Positions 1-5,645 of a DNA stretch of 15,158 nucleotides are shown here, piece after piece; position 1 is the stretch's first letter; each line of letters starts with the position of its first letter. The position numbers and the translations under genes are program-made. The stretch covers positions 273 to 15,430 of the forward strand of contig PEYL01000089.1 in NCBI GenBank assembly GCA_002774415.1, read 5' to 3'. The stretch is from Candidatus Portnoybacteria bacterium CG08_land_8_20_14_0_20_40_83 (GTDB lineage: Bacteria > Patescibacteriota > Minisyncoccia > Portnoybacterales > GWB1-42-6). Below the pieces are notes generated by a model. That model saw only the letters and a program-made list of their open reading frames with translations. It did no database searches and was not told where the DNA came from.

Positions 1-34
1 ATTCACGCGCGCTAGCCAGTTGCGCCACGGGCCC
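1..34 (-). tRNA. tRNA 5' half, cut by window edge
   Basis: Read on the minus strand from 34, the sequence folds as a tRNA 5' half: acceptor strand GGGCCCG, TG at positions 8-9, a 4-bp D stem GCGC/GCGC around loop AACTGGCTA, one spacer base, anticodon-stem strand CGTGA and two loop bases ending at U33. The window stops one base before the anticodon, so the amino acid cannot be read. Confidence 0.85.
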
Positions 35-37
35 AGA

Positions 38-66
38 AAAAAACAAAAAGCTTCTTTCAGCTTTTT
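38..66 (-). terminator. Intrinsic terminator behind xth
   Basis: On the minus strand an 8-bp stem (AAAAAGCT/AGCTTTTT, 6-nt loop, bases 45-66) is followed by GTTTTTTT. It lies about 95 bases past the xth stop and just before the partial tRNA, so it would end xth transcription. It overlaps the likely start of the tRNA transcript. Confidence 0.6.
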
Positions 67-67
67 C

Positions 68-96
68 AGTATAGCGCACAAAAATAAAAAATTCAA
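68..96 (-). promoter_or_regulatory. Promoter for the partial tRNA
   Basis: Minus-strand -35 TTGAAT (96-91), a 17-base spacer and -10 TATACT (73-68). Transcription would begin near 61, about 27 bases before the tRNA 5' end at 34. Spacing is ideal and both hexamers are close to the sigma-70 consensus. Confidence 0.6.
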
Positions 97-159
97 TAAA
101 AATACATCAAAAAAACAAAGGCATCATATTTATACGATCGTACTATTTTGATACCGTGT

Positions 160-1008
160 CTAAATCTCAACTCCAATCGGGCAATGATCAGAACCAAAAA
201 CATCCGACAAAATAAATGCTTTTTTGACTTTTGGCGCCAAAGATTTTGACGTGAAACAATAATCTATGCGCCAACCAAGATTTCTGGCTCTAGCATTAGC
301 AAAGTAAGGCCACCAGGTATAATTTTCTCCGCCTTTATGAAACATTCTGAATATATCCGTGAAACCAAGTTCCACGAGGGCATCTATTTGCGCCCTTTCT
401 TCTGGCGTAAACATAATATTATTCTGATTCTGTTTAGGCCGAGCTAAATCCAATGCAGTATGCGCGATATTAAAATCGCCGATTATAATAACCGGCCGAT
501 TTATTCCCTGAGCGAGTCCGTCAGCGGAACGAGTCGAAGGGTTTGACGCCAAAATTTTACCCTTCGATGAACTCAGGGAATAAAATTTTGGCTCGGCTTT
601 TAGCTTTTTTAAATAATTTATCAAAAACTTATAAACTTCCAACTTATAAACTAAATTCTCTTTGCCGCGGCCGCCATGAGGAAGATAGACGTTTATTAAA
701 GAGAAGCCCGGATATGTTAAAGCGATAATCCGACCTTCTTGATCAAATCTTTTTAATCCCAGTTTATATTCGGTTTTTGCCGGTTTTTGCTTAGCATAGA
801 TTGCCACTCCGCTATAACCAGGTTTTTGTGCAAAATTAAAAAAAGCATGATATTTATCAATATTCAAAAGTTCATCAGGTAATTTTTCTTTCTGGGCTTT
901 AATTTCCTGCAAACAAATAAAATCGGCATCAACCGATTTTAACCACTTCAAAAAATTTCGCTTATAGGCAGCTCTTAAGCCGTTGACATTCCAAGATAAA
1001 ATTTTCAT
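160..1008 (-). CDS. xth: Exodeoxyribonuclease III / AP endonuclease
   Basis: DNA repair nuclease that cleaves at abasic sites and degrades one strand 3' to 5'. All hallmarks of the Mg-dependent DNase I-like fold are visible: N-terminal WNVNG (6-10), metal-binding Glu in LQE (E35), Tyr in NVYLP (Y108), GDFN with D178 and N180, TWW and GWRIDY (231-250), and the terminal GSDHCP with the Asp-His pair D274/H275. The protein has 282 residues against roughly 255 for the family. The excess is a stretch of about 25-30 residues (about 141-170) between the strand after the catalytic Tyr and GDFN, and it is encoded by palindromic repeat units. It begins in the loop just before the active-site strand, so activity may be kept. 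The start ATG lies two bases after the end of tRNA-Arg(CCU), with no SD. Confidence 0.93.
   Translation of the reverse strand: MKILSWNVNGLRAAYKRNFLKWLKSVDADFICLQEIKAQKEKLPDELLNIDKYHAFFNFAQKPGYSGVAIYAKQKPAKTEYKLGLKRFDQEGRIIALTYPGFSLINVYLPHGGRGKENLVYKLEVYKFLINYLKKLKAEPKFYSLSSSKGKILASNPSTRSADGLAQGINRPVIIIGDFNIAHTALDLARPKQNQNNIMFTPEERAQIDALVELGFTDIFRMFHKGGENYTWWPYFANARARNLGWRIDYCFTSKSLAPKVKKAFILSDVFGSDHCPIGVEI
503..592. repeat. Palindromic repeat pair inside xth
   Basis: Two units lie head to head. The first starts CCCTGAGCG and ends CGAAGGG (505-541). The second is CCCTTCGATGAACTCAGGG (560-578), set in a 12-bp inverted repeat GCCAAAATTTTA/TAAAATTTTGGC (548-559 and 581-592). The insert stays in frame and adds residues that include the peptide NPSTRS. 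Units with the same core occur in the Nudix gene and in pnp. Confidence 0.85.
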
Positions 1009-1010
1009 AG

Positions 1011-1082
1011 TGCCCCTACTCCGAGTCGGACGGAGATCTATCCCTTAGGACGGGATTGTTCTGTCCATTGAACTATAGGGGC
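1011..1082 (-). tRNA. tRNA-Arg (anticodon CCU)
   Basis: A complete cloverleaf on the minus strand: acceptor GCCCCTA/TAGGGGC, D stem GTTC/GAAC, anticodon stem ATCCC/GGGAT with loop GTCCTAA (anticodon CCU, reads AGG), T stem CTCCG/CGGAG. Discriminator A at 1011, no encoded CCA. The T loop is TCCGACT, so the normally invariant U55 is C. The 3' end is two bases from the xth start codon, so tRNA 3' processing would free a nearly leaderless xth mRNA. Confidence 0.9.
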
Positions 1083-1091
1083 TCAAGCCAT

Positions 1092-1164
1092 GGCGGGCAG
1101 GTCTATCCGTTGAGCCTGCCTGCCGCCTGCCTGACGGTAGGCAGGGCAGGCAGGCTACAGGGGC
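1092..1164 (-). pseudogene. Truncated tRNA 5' fragment split by a palindrome
   Basis: On the minus strand 1164-1155 reads GCCCCTGTAG, and 1114 onward reads CTCAACGGATAGA. Joined, they give an acceptor strand, positions 8-9, D-stem strand GCTC and a normal D loop, close to the neighbouring tRNA-Arg(CCU). A 40-bp palindrome separates them inside the D stem. After GATAGA the similarity ends and the sequence becomes CCTGCCCGCC (minus strand of 1092-1101), the complement of the 10-mer bordering the nested tRNA at 5630-5639. No 3' half was found, so this is a dead fragment. Confidence 0.65.
1115..1154. repeat. 40-bp GC-rich palindrome
   Basis: Perfect 10-bp terminal inverted repeats CCTGCCTGCC/GGCAGGCAGG enclose a further imperfect palindrome (GCCTGCCT...AGGCAGG). 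It interrupts the D stem of a tRNA fragment. Related GC-rich 10-mers border the tRNA cassette at 5630-5751. Confidence 0.85.
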
Positions 1165-1238
1165 TCTTCCACAAAAAACTAATTTCTTTTATCTTAATTA
1201 TTTTTACCACAAAAACAGCAAAAATAAAAGGTTTTGAT

Positions 1239-1267
1239 TTGACAAAAGCATCTTTTGCGTTTATTTT
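1239..1267 (+). promoter_or_regulatory. Promoter of the dehydrogenase gene
   Basis: -35 TTGACA (1239-1244, perfect consensus), 17-base spacer, -10 TATTTT (1262-1267). It lies 41 bases before the ATG at 1308, giving a leader of about 35 bases that holds the SD. Confidence 0.75.
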
Positions 1268-1293
1268 AAAAACGGACCTTTAAAAAATAAAGT

Positions 1294-1302
1294 AAAGGAG
1301 GG
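1294..1302 (+). promoter_or_regulatory. Strong Shine-Dalgarno for 1308 gene
   Basis: AAAGGAGGG ends five bases before the ATG at 1308. It is near-perfect, unlike the core genes of this window, and fixes this start. Confidence 0.85.
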
Positions 1303-1307
1303 AGATT

Positions 1308-2516
1308 ATGAAAGGAGACGGTGAATCGTTGGCAAAGCAAGGAATCAAGGTGGCGATATTTGGAGCAGGAGGCGCGGTTGGATCAATTCTTGCAACTTTT
1401 TTTCAACAACTGGAAAGCGTGTCGCAAATAGTATGTATAGATAGTGATTTGGAAAGAACCTACAAATACGTGAAAGGCCGCAAAAAAATTATTCATGTTA
1501 TCACAAACGGAAATCGCAATGAAAAACTGCGTTGGGCCTTGAAAAATTGTTTTTTGGTTATCAATGCCGCTTCTTCAAAGCTTAATCGAGAACTAATGGC
1601 GATCGCCTGGGAAATCGACGCGCTCTATTTTGATTTTGCTTCCTTTGATAACCTCGATGCAGAACAGGAAAAATCTCACGAAAGATTTATGGAAAAAAAT
1701 ATTACCGCCTGGATAAACTGGGGCATCGGGCCTGGGCTGACAAACACGCTGGCCGCAAAACTGATAAACGGATTAGATGACTGCGTGGTGAAAATCCGCG
1801 TGGCAGAGCACACAAAGCTTAAAAAGGAAAAAAACGACAAAGAGCCGCTTATATTTCTTTGGAAGCCGGACCTTGTTGTTGATGAAATAACCTCGCCTGT
1901 CTATGTCTTAAATAAAGATTCGCGACACACAGACATTGTCCGGGAACCCTTTTCCGGACCGGAAACCTGTATCTTTCCTTACCCTATTGGGAAGACAACC
2001 TGCCGTTACATGAACGAGAACGAAGTCATCACGATGAAGAACCTGCAAAATATTCTCACGATTGACGTAAAAACGGGGGGAGATGATATTGAGCGCCTTT
2101 TCAAAAAACTTCCCAAAATTACGAAAATGATCAAAAGAGATCAGATCGAAAAATACCTCAAAAACGTCAAAACGCCTTCACCAGATGAAATAAAAAAAAT
2201 GGTTGATGAAGGAACTATTCTTGATGGCCGGGTTGCGATTACGGTTGAAGTTGACGGAGAAGACCCAAGGACCGAAGAAAGAATTTTACGGAAAGCGACC
2301 TGGATGGGACTGGGTCTTAGAGAGGTTCCACGAGGAACACATGTAAGTTTTAATACCGCAATCATCGCCTTCTGCGCAATTTTGCAAATGTTTAAAATGG
2401 CCAAAGAAGAAAAATTAAAACCGGGAGTCTTTGCACCAGAATATTTATCAGCAGAAGGCCAGGACGCGATTCTTGCGTGCATCAGCGAAAAAACCAACCC
2501 TGTTCATTTTGAATAA
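1308..2516 (+). CDS. Saccharopine dehydrogenase-like NAD(P) oxidoreductase
   Basis: A 402-residue protein of the saccharopine dehydrogenase / carboxynorspermidine synthase-like superfamily. An N-terminal Rossmann fold begins at about residue 13 with the dinucleotide loop GAGGAVG (19-25); an acidic residue after the second strand (CIDSD) fits nucleotide ribose binding. The NAASS segment and the GIGPGLTN segment sit where the family joins its two domains. The C-terminal part carries VEVDGEDPRTEE and ends in a Gly/Thr-rich substrate-domain region. The exact substrate cannot be read; lysine or polyamine metabolism are the usual roles. The gene is a single-gene unit with a consensus promoter (1239-1267), a strong SD and a terminator at 2521. 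The strong SD differs from the SD-poor core genes and suggests acquisition. Confidence 0.75.
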   Translation: MKGDGESLAKQGIKVAIFGAGGAVGSILATFFQQLESVSQIVCIDSDLERTYKYVKGRKKIIHVITNGNRNEKLRWALKNCFLVINAASSKLNRELMAIAWEIDALYFDFASFDNLDAEQEKSHERFMEKNITAWINWGIGPGLTNTLAAKLINGLDDCVVKIRVAEHTKLKKEKNDKEPLIFLWKPDLVVDEITSPVYVLNKDSRHTDIVREPFSGPETCIFPYPIGKTTCRYMNENEVITMKNLQNILTIDVKTGGDDIERLFKKLPKITKMIKRDQIEKYLKNVKTPSPDEIKKMVDEGTILDGRVAITVEVDGEDPRTEERILRKATWMGLGLREVPRGTHVSFNTAIIAFCAILQMFKMAKEEKLKPGVFAPEYLSAEGQDAILACISEKTNPVHFE

Positions 2517-2520
2517 TTAA

Positions 2521-2549
2521 AAAGGGAAATAGATATTTCCCTTTTTTTT
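2521..2549 (+). terminator. Intrinsic terminator of the dehydrogenase gene
   Basis: A 10-bp perfect stem AAAGGGAAAT/ATTTCCCTTT with loop AGAT, starting four bases after the stop codon and running into eight T. Confidence 0.9.
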
Positions 2550-2567
2550 ATGCATTTTATAGTTTCA

Positions 2568-2675
2568 CCCCGTACCTATTCCATCCAAGAACTTTCTTAA
2601 TCTAAGGTAAGAGAGCGAAACGGCTTCGCCTTTTTACATTGAATCTCAATGCTCGCCGCTAAAATAGGTACGGGG
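2568..2675. mobile_element. MITE-like element, copy 1
   Basis: A 108-bp element with perfect 13-bp terminal inverted repeats (CCCCGTACCTATT at 2568-2580, its complement at 2663-2675), flanked by the direct repeat TTTCA (2563-2567 and 2676-2680), a possible target duplication. The interior contains a GGCTTCGCC core but no ORF. Copy 2 at 14401-14543 shares the ends and the core. It lies 20 bases past the stop of the minus-strand gene at 2695 and may affect its 3' end. Confidence 0.75.
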
Positions 2676-2694
2676 TTTCACGTGACAACTTTAT

Positions 2695-4179
2695 TTAGAA
2701 GGCCACCACTAAATATTGGTCAACCGGCGCGAAATCATCGGTCAAAATCGGCAAATCCTGCTCTATTTCTTTTTTCCAAACCCGTGATAAATAATAATTA
2801 AATTCTTCATTGTCGCTTAAAAAAGATTTTTTTTCGCTTGATTTTAAAGCCAGCAATACCAGATTTTGGGTCTGGGTGCTCAACCTGTATAGTTCCACGG
2901 AGAACACGTAAACTTGAGGGAATATTTTTTTGTAAGTAGCATATTCTGCCCGCAAAAATTTTCCTTTTTCTCCGTTTATTGCCGAAATTATATTTACCAT
3001 TACTAGCCCATTTTCACCCAAAGCGTTATACATTTTTTGCGCGGCTTCTTCAGTCGTCAGCTGAAAAGGAATGAGATAAGTATTGAAAACATCAATAAAA
3101 ATCGCATCATATTTATTATCTGTCTGGTTTAAGAAAACTCGGCCGTCTTCGTGGATGATTTTTAAGCGCGGGTCCTGTTTTAAATTAAAATATTTTTCTG
3201 CCGTTTCAGTCATTTTAGGATCGATTTCCACTATATCCATGCTTGCTTTTAAATATTGTCTTAAATAATCGTTCGGGTAAGTATAAGCGCCGCCGCCCAG
3301 CATCAAAGATTTTTTAATGTCAGGATTAAAATATTCGGCCAGCCGATAAAATTTTGAATATTGGAAAACTAAATCATCGTCTTCGTCCAAAAACATGGCT
3401 GACTGGATGCCTTTTGGATCGGTCCAGAGATTTCTAATCGGCCTGCGGCTGGAAGAGTCAATACTTTGGGAAATAAAAATGTTGTTGTACTGGCTGCTTA
3501 TGCGGATTACATCTTTTGGCCCGACAAACGCTTCTATTCTATCGGCTGACAAAATTGCAAAAATTGAAATTAAAAATAATATGGTTTTTGTTTTGAATAA
3601 TTTTTTCGGATAAACAATAATTGAGACAATAAATATCAAAGCCGCAAGAAACAAAATGATTCTAAAATTCCCAAAATAAGAAAGCAGGATGAAACCGGTT
3701 AAAAAAGTGCCAAAAATGCTGCCCACGGTTGAAATTGCGTAAAGATTGCCGACTGTTTTGCCTGTTTTTTCCAAATCGACCATCTTCAGCCTGACCGCAT
3801 AAGGAGAAACCATTGCCAGCAAGAAGCTGGCCGGACCAAATAAAATAAGCGTGTCAAAGATTGATTCAAAATAAATATTTTTTATGTTTTTTTGCAAAAA
3901 TGCGGGCAAAATTTCTTTCAAAACAGCCGCCAAAAAAACGGCAACCGCGCCAAAAAAAATGATATTGGCAAAAATTTTGTAGCTGGGTTCCTGGTCGGCT
4001 TTTTTGCCTCCATACCAATATCCGAGGCTCAAACAAGCCAAAATTACGCCGATTAAACCCGACCAGACAATAATTGAAGAGCCGATATAAGACGCCAAAA
4101 CTTTTGCGCCGACAATTTCAAGAATCATGACGGCGGCACCGGTCACAAAAACTGTTATTTCAAGAAGATATTTCTTCAT
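2695..4179 (-). CDS. Membrane-fused spermidine synthase-like protein
   Basis: A 494-residue protein in two parts. Residues 1 to about 212 form roughly seven or eight hydrophobic segments (about 5-27, 38-57, 72-92, 108-128, 145-165, 172-190, 198-212), the multi-pass domain often fused to spermidine synthase-like domains. Residues about 220-494 are an S-adenosylmethionine-binding Rossmann fold: Gly loop MLGGGAYTYP (293-302), acidic VEIDP (317-321), HEDGRVFL (343-350) and YDAIFIDVF (357-365), where the Asp pair matches the aminopropyltransferase catalytic site. Polyamine synthesis is the family role; many fused members have no proven substrate. No SD precedes the ATG; the gene starts 40 bases after tRNA-His on the same strand and may be transcribed with it. 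MITE copy 1 lies directly downstream. Confidence 0.85.
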   Translation of the reverse strand: MKKYLLEITVFVTGAAVMILEIVGAKVLASYIGSSIIVWSGLIGVILACLSLGYWYGGKKADQEPSYKIFANIIFFGAVAVFLAAVLKEILPAFLQKNIKNIYFESIFDTLILFGPASFLLAMVSPYAVRLKMVDLEKTGKTVGNLYAISTVGSIFGTFLTGFILLSYFGNFRIILFLAALIFIVSIIVYPKKLFKTKTILFLISIFAILSADRIEAFVGPKDVIRISSQYNNIFISQSIDSSSRRPIRNLWTDPKGIQSAMFLDEDDDLVFQYSKFYRLAEYFNPDIKKSLMLGGGAYTYPNDYLRQYLKASMDIVEIDPKMTETAEKYFNLKQDPRLKIIHEDGRVFLNQTDNKYDAIFIDVFNTYLIPFQLTTEEAAQKMYNALGENGLVMVNIISAINGEKGKFLRAEYATYKKIFPQVYVFSVELYRLSTQTQNLVLLALKSSEKKSFLSDNEEFNYYLSRVWKKEIEQDLPILTDDFAPVDQYLVVAF

Positions 4180-4219
4180 TAAAATTAAAGTTAAAAAATT
4201 TTAGCTTACAAATTAAAAG

Positions 4220-4292
4220 GGTGACCTATGGGAGTTGCACCCATGATAACGCGGCCACAGCGCGTTGTGATAACTGCTTCACCAAGGTCACC
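4220..4292 (-). tRNA. tRNA-His (anticodon GUG)
   Basis: Acceptor GTGACCT/AGGTCAC with the histidine-specific extra G-1 (4292) opposite C73 (4220), D stem GTGA/TCAC, anticodon stem ACGCG/CGCGT with loop CTGTGGC (anticodon GUG), T stem ATGGG/CCCAT. The D loop AGCAGTTA lacks the usual GG pair and the T loop TGCAACT has G at position 55, so the normal G18-U55 contact is altered on both sides. No encoded CCA. Confidence 0.93.
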
Positions 4293-4300
4293 ATAAAATT

Positions 4301-4329
4301 AATCTATCAAATATTACGCATGATTTCAA
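4301..4329 (-). promoter_or_regulatory. Probable promoter for tRNA-His
   Basis: Minus-strand -35 TTGAAA (4329-4324), 17-base spacer, -10 TAGATT (4306-4301). The start would fall within a few bases of the tRNA 5' end. The -10 is a weak match. Confidence 0.4.
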
Positions 4330-4332
4330 CCT

Positions 4333-4370
4333 CCTCCCCTTAAGCTAAGGGGAGGATGGGAGGAGTTAAA
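4333..4370. repeat. Hairpin repeat downstream of DUF559 gene
   Basis: CCTCCCCTTA/TAAGGGGAGG (10-bp stem, 3-nt loop AGC, 4333-4355) followed by GGGAGGAGTTAAA (4358-4370). It encodes the last residues and the stop of the DUF559 protein (TPPILPLA). The same architecture occurs at 4717-4757 and twice at 5449-5529. Confidence 0.85.
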
Positions 4371-4714
4371 TTCTTCATGAGCTCAATCATAGCCCCGTCC
4401 GTATTTTTCAAAATATCATTATTCCAAAATCTGATTATGCGAATTCCATGTTTATTCAGGTATTCTGATCTTTTCTCGTCATATTTTGTTGCCGAATATT
4501 CTGCATGTTGCCCGCCATCTATTTCTACGCCTAATTTTCTTGCCGGACAGTAAAAATCTAAAATATACGGACCAACGCTATATTGACGAAAAAATCTTAA
4601 TCCCAACACCTGTTTTCTTCGCAATTTTGACCAAATTCTTCTTTCAGCATCGGTAAAATTTTTTCTAAGCTCGCGCCGCTGACTTTTGATGACCGTATTA
4701 TTAAATACGAACAT
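4340..4714 (-). CDS. DUF559 (Vsr-like) endonuclease-domain protein
   Basis: A 124-residue protein of the DUF559 family, related to very-short-patch-repair and other PD-(D/E)XK nucleases. Visible are the N-terminal RRELRKNFTDAERRIWSKLR helix region (13-32), the core LDFYCP (52-57) with catalytic-type Asp, VEIDGGQH (63-70) with the Glu-x-Asp and His, and IRIIRFWNNDIL (91-102). Biochemical function of the stand-alone family is not settled. The gene is bracketed by two hairpin repeats facing it with GAGTTAAA/TTTAACTC ends, and its C-terminus is encoded by one of them. That points to a gene travelling with the repeats rather than a fixed resident. No SD is visible; the ATG is three bases from the repeat TTTAACTC side. 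Confidence 0.85.
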   Translation of the reverse strand: MFVFNNTVIKSQRRELRKNFTDAERRIWSKLRRKQVLGLRFFRQYSVGPYILDFYCPARKLGVEIDGGQHAEYSATKYDEKRSEYLNKHGIRIIRFWNNDILKNTDGAMIELMKNLTPPILPLA

Positions 4715-4716
4715 TG

Positions 4717-4757
4717 TTTTTTAACTCCCCCTAACCCCCTCTTAGCTTAAGAGGGGG
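4717..4757. repeat. Hairpin repeat upstream of DUF559 gene
   Basis: TTTAACTCCCCCTAACC followed by a 10-bp stem CCCCCTCTTA/TAAGAGGGGG with 3-nt loop GCT (4735-4757). It is the inverted partner of 4333-4370: same stem length, same loop length, same TTAAC/GTTAA arm. Confidence 0.85.
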
Positions 4758-4770
4758 AATTTAAAATGAG

Positions 4771-4842
4771 TGCGCCCGCCAGGATTCGAACCTGGGACGA
4801 TCTGCTTAAGAGGCAGGTGTTCTTCCACTGAACTACGGGCGC
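4771..4842 (-). tRNA. tRNA-Lys (anticodon CUU)
   Basis: Acceptor GCGCCCG/CGGGCGC, D stem GTTC/GAAC, anticodon stem CCTGC/GCAGA (27-43 mismatched) with loop CTCTTAA (anticodon CUU), T stem CCAGG/CCTGG with the standard loop TTCGAAT. Discriminator A at 4771, no encoded CCA. It starts six bases after the Nudix stop and is probably made from the same transcript. Confidence 0.92.
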
Positions 4843-4848
4843 CAAATT

Positions 4849-5406
4849 TTATTTTTTTCGATATTTTATTCTCTCGCCATTTCTGCCTTTCAAAATTTTA
4901 TCCACCATCTCAATTTCTCCCGAAAGCCCTTCAACTAAATCATATTTTTTTAACTCTTTCAAGGTCACCCATTGATAATCAATTGAATCTTCGTCAAGCT
5001 TAATCTTGCCGGATTTATAAAATCCCCAAAAACTCAAGATTATAACGGGAATTTTATCCGGCCTCAAAAAAGCAATATCCAGCAAATAATTTAATTTTCT
5101 AACTTCTAAATTCACCTCTTCTTTTATCTCACGGCGCAACGATTTTTCAATGGCAAAATACCAATGGTCGTGAGTGGTTTTTGGTAAATTAATATAATCA
5201 TTAGTTTCCAATCCGCCGCCGGGCACCGTCCACTTTCCGGGAAATGCTTTTTTATTCAAGCCCCGGCGCGTAATCAAATATTTGGCCCGTCCTGAGCCTG
5301 TGGTTCGACTTCGCTCACCACCCTGAGCGTTAGTCGAACGGGTCGAAGGGCCGTTTTTTACAATAATGGCCGTTGAAGCAATGCGATGAAGTTCCTTATT
5401 TTGCAT
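4849..5406 (-). CDS. Nudix hydrolase with palindrome-encoded insert
   Basis: A 185-residue Nudix family pyrophosphohydrolase; substrates are usually nucleoside diphosphates linked to another group, here unknown. The core reads TAIIVKN, then KYLITRRG, WTVPGGGLE (59-67), and the helix LRREIKEEVNLEV (90-102) with the metal-binding REIKEE. The distance between GGGLE and RRE is longer than the classical GX5EX7REUXEEXGU box, as in a subfamily with a DHWYFAIEKS segment. Residues about 19-41 (GPSTRSTNAQ...) interrupt the first two strands and come from a palindromic repeat at 5285-5353, so the ancestral protein was probably about 162 residues. The downstream tRNA-Lys follows within six bases. No SD. 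Confidence 0.88.
   Translation of the reverse strand: MQNKELHRIASTAIIVKNGPSTRSTNAQGGERSRTTGSGRAKYLITRRGLNKKAFPGKWTVPGGGLETNDYINLPKTTHDHWYFAIEKSLRREIKEEVNLEVRKLNYLLDIAFLRPDKIPVIILSFWGFYKSGKIKLDEDSIDYQWVTLKELKKYDLVEGLSGEIEMVDKILKGRNGERIKYRKK
5285..5353. repeat. Palindromic repeat inside the Nudix gene
   Basis: A roughly 69-bp insert with ends GGCCC/GGGCC and inner arms TTCGACT/AGTCGAA, containing the CCTGAGC and CGAAGGG cores of the same family as in xth. Its length is a multiple of three and it keeps the frame, adding about 23 residues. Confidence 0.8.
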
Positions 5407-5448
5407 AACGAGTAATCGCTAATATACGAATCTAAAATAATATACGAA

Positions 5449-5529
5449 TTTTAACTCACCCTAACCCTCTCTTTGTAAAAGAGAGGGGCTCCTCCTCTTT
5501 TTTAAAGAGGAGGGCGGGAGGAGTTAAAT
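5449..5529. repeat. Stand-alone double-hairpin repeat
   Basis: TTTAACTCACCCTAA, stem CCCTCTCTTT/AAAGAGAGGG (loop GTA, 5465-5487), then stem CCTCCTCTTT/AAAGAGGAGG (loop TTT, 5491-5513), then GGGAGGAGTTAAA (5516-5528). The outer 8-bp ends TTTAACTC/GAGTTAAA are inverted repeats. Its left half matches the right flank of the DUF559 gene and its right half matches the left flank. It contains no gene. Confidence 0.85.
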
Positions 5530-5553
5530 TTATTGTGCGCGCCCGCGAGGAGT

Positions 5554-5608
5554 CGCCCAGTACCAGTAAACGGTACTGGGCGCCCCGCACCCTTTAGTGG
5601 TGCGTGGG
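5554..5608. repeat. 55-bp double-palindrome insert in a T loop
   Basis: Two hairpins back to back: GCCCAGTACC/GGTACTGGGC (loop AGTAAAC) and CGCACC/GGTGCG (loop CTTTAGT). It splits the T loop TTCG/ACT of the broken tRNA, with CG repeated at both borders. Confidence 0.8.
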
Positions 5609-5645
5609 CGAACCTACATCCCCAGCTTACCTGCCCGCCGCTTTG

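Noticed and set aside
1056..1283. Open frame of 75 codons on the plus strand
   Set aside because: It runs through tRNA-Arg(CCU), the palindrome and the promoter of the next gene; no SD and no protein-like composition.
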